Below are positions 5,963 through 7,604 of a DNA stretch of 7,604 nucleotides, piece by piece. Source of the DNA: a bacterium (lineage in GTDB: Bacteria; Chloroflexota; Dormibacteria; UBA8260; Bog-877); assembly GCA_021802115.1 (NCBI GenBank), contig JAKABA010000187.1, forward strand, positions 1-7,604, given 5' to 3'. The translations under genes and the position numbers were made by a program. Positions within the stretch are counted from its first letter, which is position 1. The number at the start of each line of letters is the position of its first letter. Under the pieces are notes generated by a model, which was given only the letters and a program-made list of their open reading frames with translations, was not told the DNA's origin and did no database searches.

Positions 5963-5970
5963 AGGAGGAG
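5963..5970 (+). promoter_or_regulatory. gcvH: Strong Shine-Dalgarno site of gcvH
   Basis: AGGAGGAG lies 5 nt before the GTG at 5976, in the 26-bp gcvT-gcvH gap. It decides the non-ATG start of gcvH and contrasts with the genes here that have no such site. Confidence 0.85.
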
Positions 5971-5975
5971 CACAG

Positions 5976-6365
5976 GTGCCCGAGCGCAGCGACTACAGGT
6001 TCACCAGGACCCATGAGTGGGTGCTGCCCACCGGCGGCGGGGAGGCGCTGATCGGGATCAGCGACACGGCCCAGGGGCAGCTGGGCGACGTCATCTACCT
6101 GGACCTGCCCGGGGCGGGCACCCGCTTGACAGCTGGCGCCAGGCTGGGCGCGGTGGAGTCGGTCAAGGCCGCGAGTGACCTCTATAGCCCGGTCGCCGGC
6201 GAGGTGGTCGAGACCAACGACAAGGCCGTCTCCAATCCGGAGCTGGTCAATCAGGACCCTTACGGCCAGGGCTGGCTGGTCAAGGTCCGCCTCGAGGGCG
6301 AGCTCCCCGCCGAGCTGATGGCGGAGGCCGACTATCTCGCCTACGCCAACGCCGAGCAGCACTGA
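5976..6365 (+). CDS. gcvH: Glycine cleavage system H protein (lipoyl carrier)
   Basis: The H protein carries the aminomethyl group on a lipoyl-lysine between the P, T and L proteins. The 129-residue length is typical. The N-terminal TRTHEWV (10-16) and GISDTAQGQLGDVIYLDLPG (27-46) are standard H-protein blocks. The lipoylation site is in GAVESVKAASDLYSPVAGEV (58-77), with K64 as the predicted lipoyl-lysine within the ESVKA consensus. The C-terminal NQDPYGQGWLVKV (92-104) is also conserved. It starts at GTG behind a strong Shine-Dalgarno site and sits between gcvT and gcvPA. GcvH-like proteins also take part in lipoate relay; the full gcv context makes the classical role most likely. No lipoyl synthase or ligase gene is within the window. 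Confidence 0.97.
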   Translation: MPERSDYRFTRTHEWVLPTGGGEALIGISDTAQGQLGDVIYLDLPGAGTRLTAGARLGAVESVKAASDLYSPVAGEVVETNDKAVSNPELVNQDPYGQGWLVKVRLEGELPAELMAEADYLAYANAEQH

Positions 6366-6388
6366 GGAGGCCAGGAGCCGGGGACCAG

Positions 6389-6412
6389 CCCGCCGACCGC
6401 GGTCGAGCCGGG
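6389..6412 (+). other. Imperfect GC-rich hairpin containing a 12-bp palindrome
   Basis: CGACCGCGGTCG (6394-6405) is a perfect inverted repeat. With single-base bulges at A6406 and C6409, the pairing extends to CCC (6389-6391) with GGG (6410-6412), giving about nine G-C/A-T pairs around a CGCG loop. No run of T follows, so it is not a standard intrinsic terminator. It could be a transcript-stabilising 3' end for gcvTH, a pause site, a protein-binding palindrome or chance in GC-rich DNA. Confidence 0.35.
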
Positions 6413-6500
6413 AACGGTTGCAGTGAGAGGCCAGAGGCCCCGCGTTGCGTTGTGATTTCGGCGGCGACTCAGCGGGGGTGGGCGCAGATCGGACTTTGAC

Positions 6501-6506
6501 TAAACT
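6501..6506 (+). promoter_or_regulatory. Candidate -10 element for gcvPA
   Basis: TAAACT fits the TAnA(A/C)T hexamer seen before the other genes and sits in the only AT-richer patch of the gap. A start near 6512-6513 would give a leader of about 44 nt containing a Shine-Dalgarno site, unlike the leaderless starts elsewhere in the window. The TTGACT overlapping it (6496-6501) has no -10 partner at 17 bp. Experimental support would be needed to separate an internal promoter from read-through. Confidence 0.4.
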
Positions 6507-6541
6507 TGAGGCGAATTCTCCCGTCTTTCGCCCCGCACCAC

Positions 6542-6547
6542 AAAGGA
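6542..6547 (+). promoter_or_regulatory. Ribosome-binding site of gcvPA
   Basis: AAAGGA lies 9 nt upstream of the ATG at 6557 and fixes the start of the open frame. Confidence 0.65.
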
Positions 6548-6556
6548 CCAAGAGCG

Positions 6557-7604
6557 ATGGCCTACCTGCCCAATTCGGATCGCGATCGCCAGGAGATGCT
6601 GGGCGCCCTGGGGCTGCAGCAGCAGGCGGAGCTCTTCCGGGAGATTCCCGGCCATCTCCTGGACCCCAGGATCGAGCTCCCGGCCCCGCTCAGCGAGTTC
6701 GAGCTGGGCCAGGAGATGAGACGTCTGGCCAACGCCAACCGTCCGCTCGGCCAGTGGGACTGCTTCCTGGGAGCGGGGATCTACTCGCGCTTTCTGCCCG
6801 CGATCGTGCGCGCCACCATCAGCCGGCCCGAGTTCTACACCGCCTACACCCCGTATCAGGCCGAGGCCAGCCAGGGATATCTGCAGACCATCTTCGAGTT
6901 CCAATCGATGGTGGCCGAGCTGTACGACCTCGACGTGGCCAACGCCTCCATGTACGACGGAGCGACGGCGACCGCAGAGGGGGCGCTGCTGGCGGTGGCG
7001 CACACCGGCCGCGAGCGCATCCTGGCCTCGGCTTTGCTGCACCCCGAGATTCTGGCGGTGCTCGAGACCTATGCGTCCGGGCGGGGCGCCGAGCTTGACC
7101 TCATCCCTGCCCGGGAGGGGATGACCGACGTCGAGGCGGCGGAGCGCCTGCTCGCGGCGGACCCCGCCCCGGCCGTGTTGATCGCCCCCCAACCCAACTT
7201 CTTCGGGCTGGTCGAGCCCACCGGTGACCTGGTCGAGCTGGCCCACGCCCGCGGGGCGCTCGCCCTGATCGTCGCCGACCCCCTGGCGGCCAATGTCCTC
7301 GAACCCCCGGGGGCGCTGGGGGCCGACATCGCCGCCGGGGACGGCCAGCAGCTGGGGATCCCCCCTCAGCTGGGTGGCCCCACGGTGGGGCTCTTGGCCT
7401 GCCGTCAGGAGCTGGTGCGGCGGATCCCCGGACGGCTGGTGGGGATGACCAAGGACAGCGATGGCCAGAGGGCCTACTGTCTGACCCTGCAGACCCGGGA
7501 GCAGCACATCCGGCGCGAGCGCGCGACCTCCAACATCTGCACCAACCATGCGCTGATGGCGCTGGCGGCGACCGCCTACATGGGCAAGATGGGAGAGGTC
7601 GGCA
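6557..7604 (+). CDS. gcvPA: Glycine dehydrogenase (decarboxylating) subunit 1, 3'-truncated by window end
   Basis: GcvPA is one half of the two-subunit PLP-dependent P protein, which decarboxylates glycine and passes the aminomethyl group to H protein. The first 349 residues are present of an expected 440-450; the frame is open at the window edge. The start MAYLPNSDRDRQEML is typical of the subunit-1 family. Further landmarks are FLGAGIYSRFLPAIVR (about 71-86), YTPYQAEASQGYLQTIFEFQ (98-117), the LDVANASMYDGATATAEG block, and APQPNFFGLVEP in the middle. Near the visible end are GRLVGMTKDSDGQRAYCLTL and QTREQHIRRERATSNICTN. The PLP-binding lysine is normally in the partner subunit (gcvPB), which would be expected just downstream. 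The ATG is supported by AAAGGA nine bases upstream. The order gcvT-gcvH-gcvPA is standard. No frameshift was seen while translating by hand. Confidence 0.96.
   Translation, partial: MAYLPNSDRDRQEMLGALGLQQQAELFREIPGHLLDPRIELPAPLSEFELGQEMRRLANANRPLGQWDCFLGAGIYSRFLPAIVRATISRPEFYTAYTPYQAEASQGYLQTIFEFQSMVAELYDLDVANASMYDGATATAEGALLAVAHTGRERILASALLHPEILAVLETYASGRGAELDLIPAREGMTDVEAAERLLAADPAPAVLIAPQPNFFGLVEPTGDLVELAHARGALALIVADPLAANVLEPPGALGADIAAGDGQQLGIPPQLGGPTVGLLACRQELVRRIPGRLVGMTKDSDGQRAYCLTLQTREQHIRRERATSNICTNHALMALAATAYMGKMGEVG

Larger units (their letters stand above)
6366..6556 (+). other. gcvH-gcvPA intergenic region (191 bp), no gene seen
   Basis: This is the longest gap in the window and interrupts an otherwise compact operon. 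It holds a GC-rich imperfect hairpin near its start (6389-6412), an 8-base direct repeat GAGGCCAG at 6367-6374 and 6427-6434, a local AT-richer patch with TAAACT (6501-6506), and the gcvPA ribosome-binding site. I looked for the conserved cores of a glycine riboswitch (such as CCGAAGG) and did not find them. No U-tract terminator is visible. Confidence 0.55.

Noticed and set aside
6367..6434. Direct repeat GAGGCCAG, two copies
   Set aside because: Only 8 bases, GC-rich, two copies; readily expected by chance.
6496..6501. TTGACT as a -35 box
   Set aside because: No acceptable -10 hexamer lies 16-18 bp downstream; it overlaps the better TAAACT -10 candidate.
6366..6556. Glycine or tetrahydrofolate riboswitch before gcvPA
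   Set aside because: I could not find the conserved core sequences or a matching stem arrangement; only a simple hairpin is present.
6445..7098. Plus-strand open frame partly in the gcvH-gcvPA gap
   Set aside because: It runs out of frame over the gcvPA start and has a composition-shadow translation.
6500..7549. 349-residue minus-strand open frame
   Set aside because: Antisense to gcvPA, whose plus-strand frame contains continuous conserved P-protein motifs.

Overview
The window is about 7.6 kb of uniformly GC-rich bacterial DNA carrying tightly packed housekeeping genes. It has no mobile element, CRISPR array, tRNA or rRNA that I can see. A FemAB-type ligase, a split glycine decarboxylase (gcvPA type), apparently leaderless genes and very high GC point to a GC-rich terrabacterial lineage (Actinomycetota, Chloroflexota or Dormibacterota-like). 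I cannot place it more precisely from sequence alone.

Layout. On the minus strand, 1-978 is a two-gene membrane operon: nfeD without its protease domain, then the start of a slipin (SPFH) gene, joined by an ATGA overlap. Divergent from it on the plus strand are a FemAB-family aminoacyl transferase (1042-2112) and a 200-residue protein of unknown function with an SH3-like C-terminus (2143-2745). That gene converges on zwf (glucose-6-phosphate dehydrogenase, 2742-4184, minus strand), and the two stop codons share one CTAG. Divergent from zwf, a plus-strand run goes to the window end: a degenerate sigma-70-like protein lacking region 4 (4259-4849), gcvT (overlapping it by GTGA), gcvH, a 191-bp gap, and gcvPA, which is cut by the window edge.

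How the parts work together. gcvT, gcvH and gcvPA encode the T protein, the H protein and one half of the P protein of the glycine cleavage system, which turns glycine into CO2, ammonia and methylene-tetrahydrofolate. zwf supplies NADPH through the oxidative pentose phosphate pathway. NfeD and slipin form a membrane-organising pair. The FemAB protein probably adds an amino acid to a peptidoglycan precursor.

The two points most worth following up are these. First, four genes (femX-like, the 2143 gene, zwf and the sigma-like gene) each have a TAnA(A/C)T-like -10 hexamer ending exactly 6 nt before the start codon, with no Shine-Dalgarno sequence, which suggests leaderless transcripts. Second, the sigma-like protein lacks the residues and domain needed to melt and read a normal promoter, yet it is translationally coupled to gcvT.
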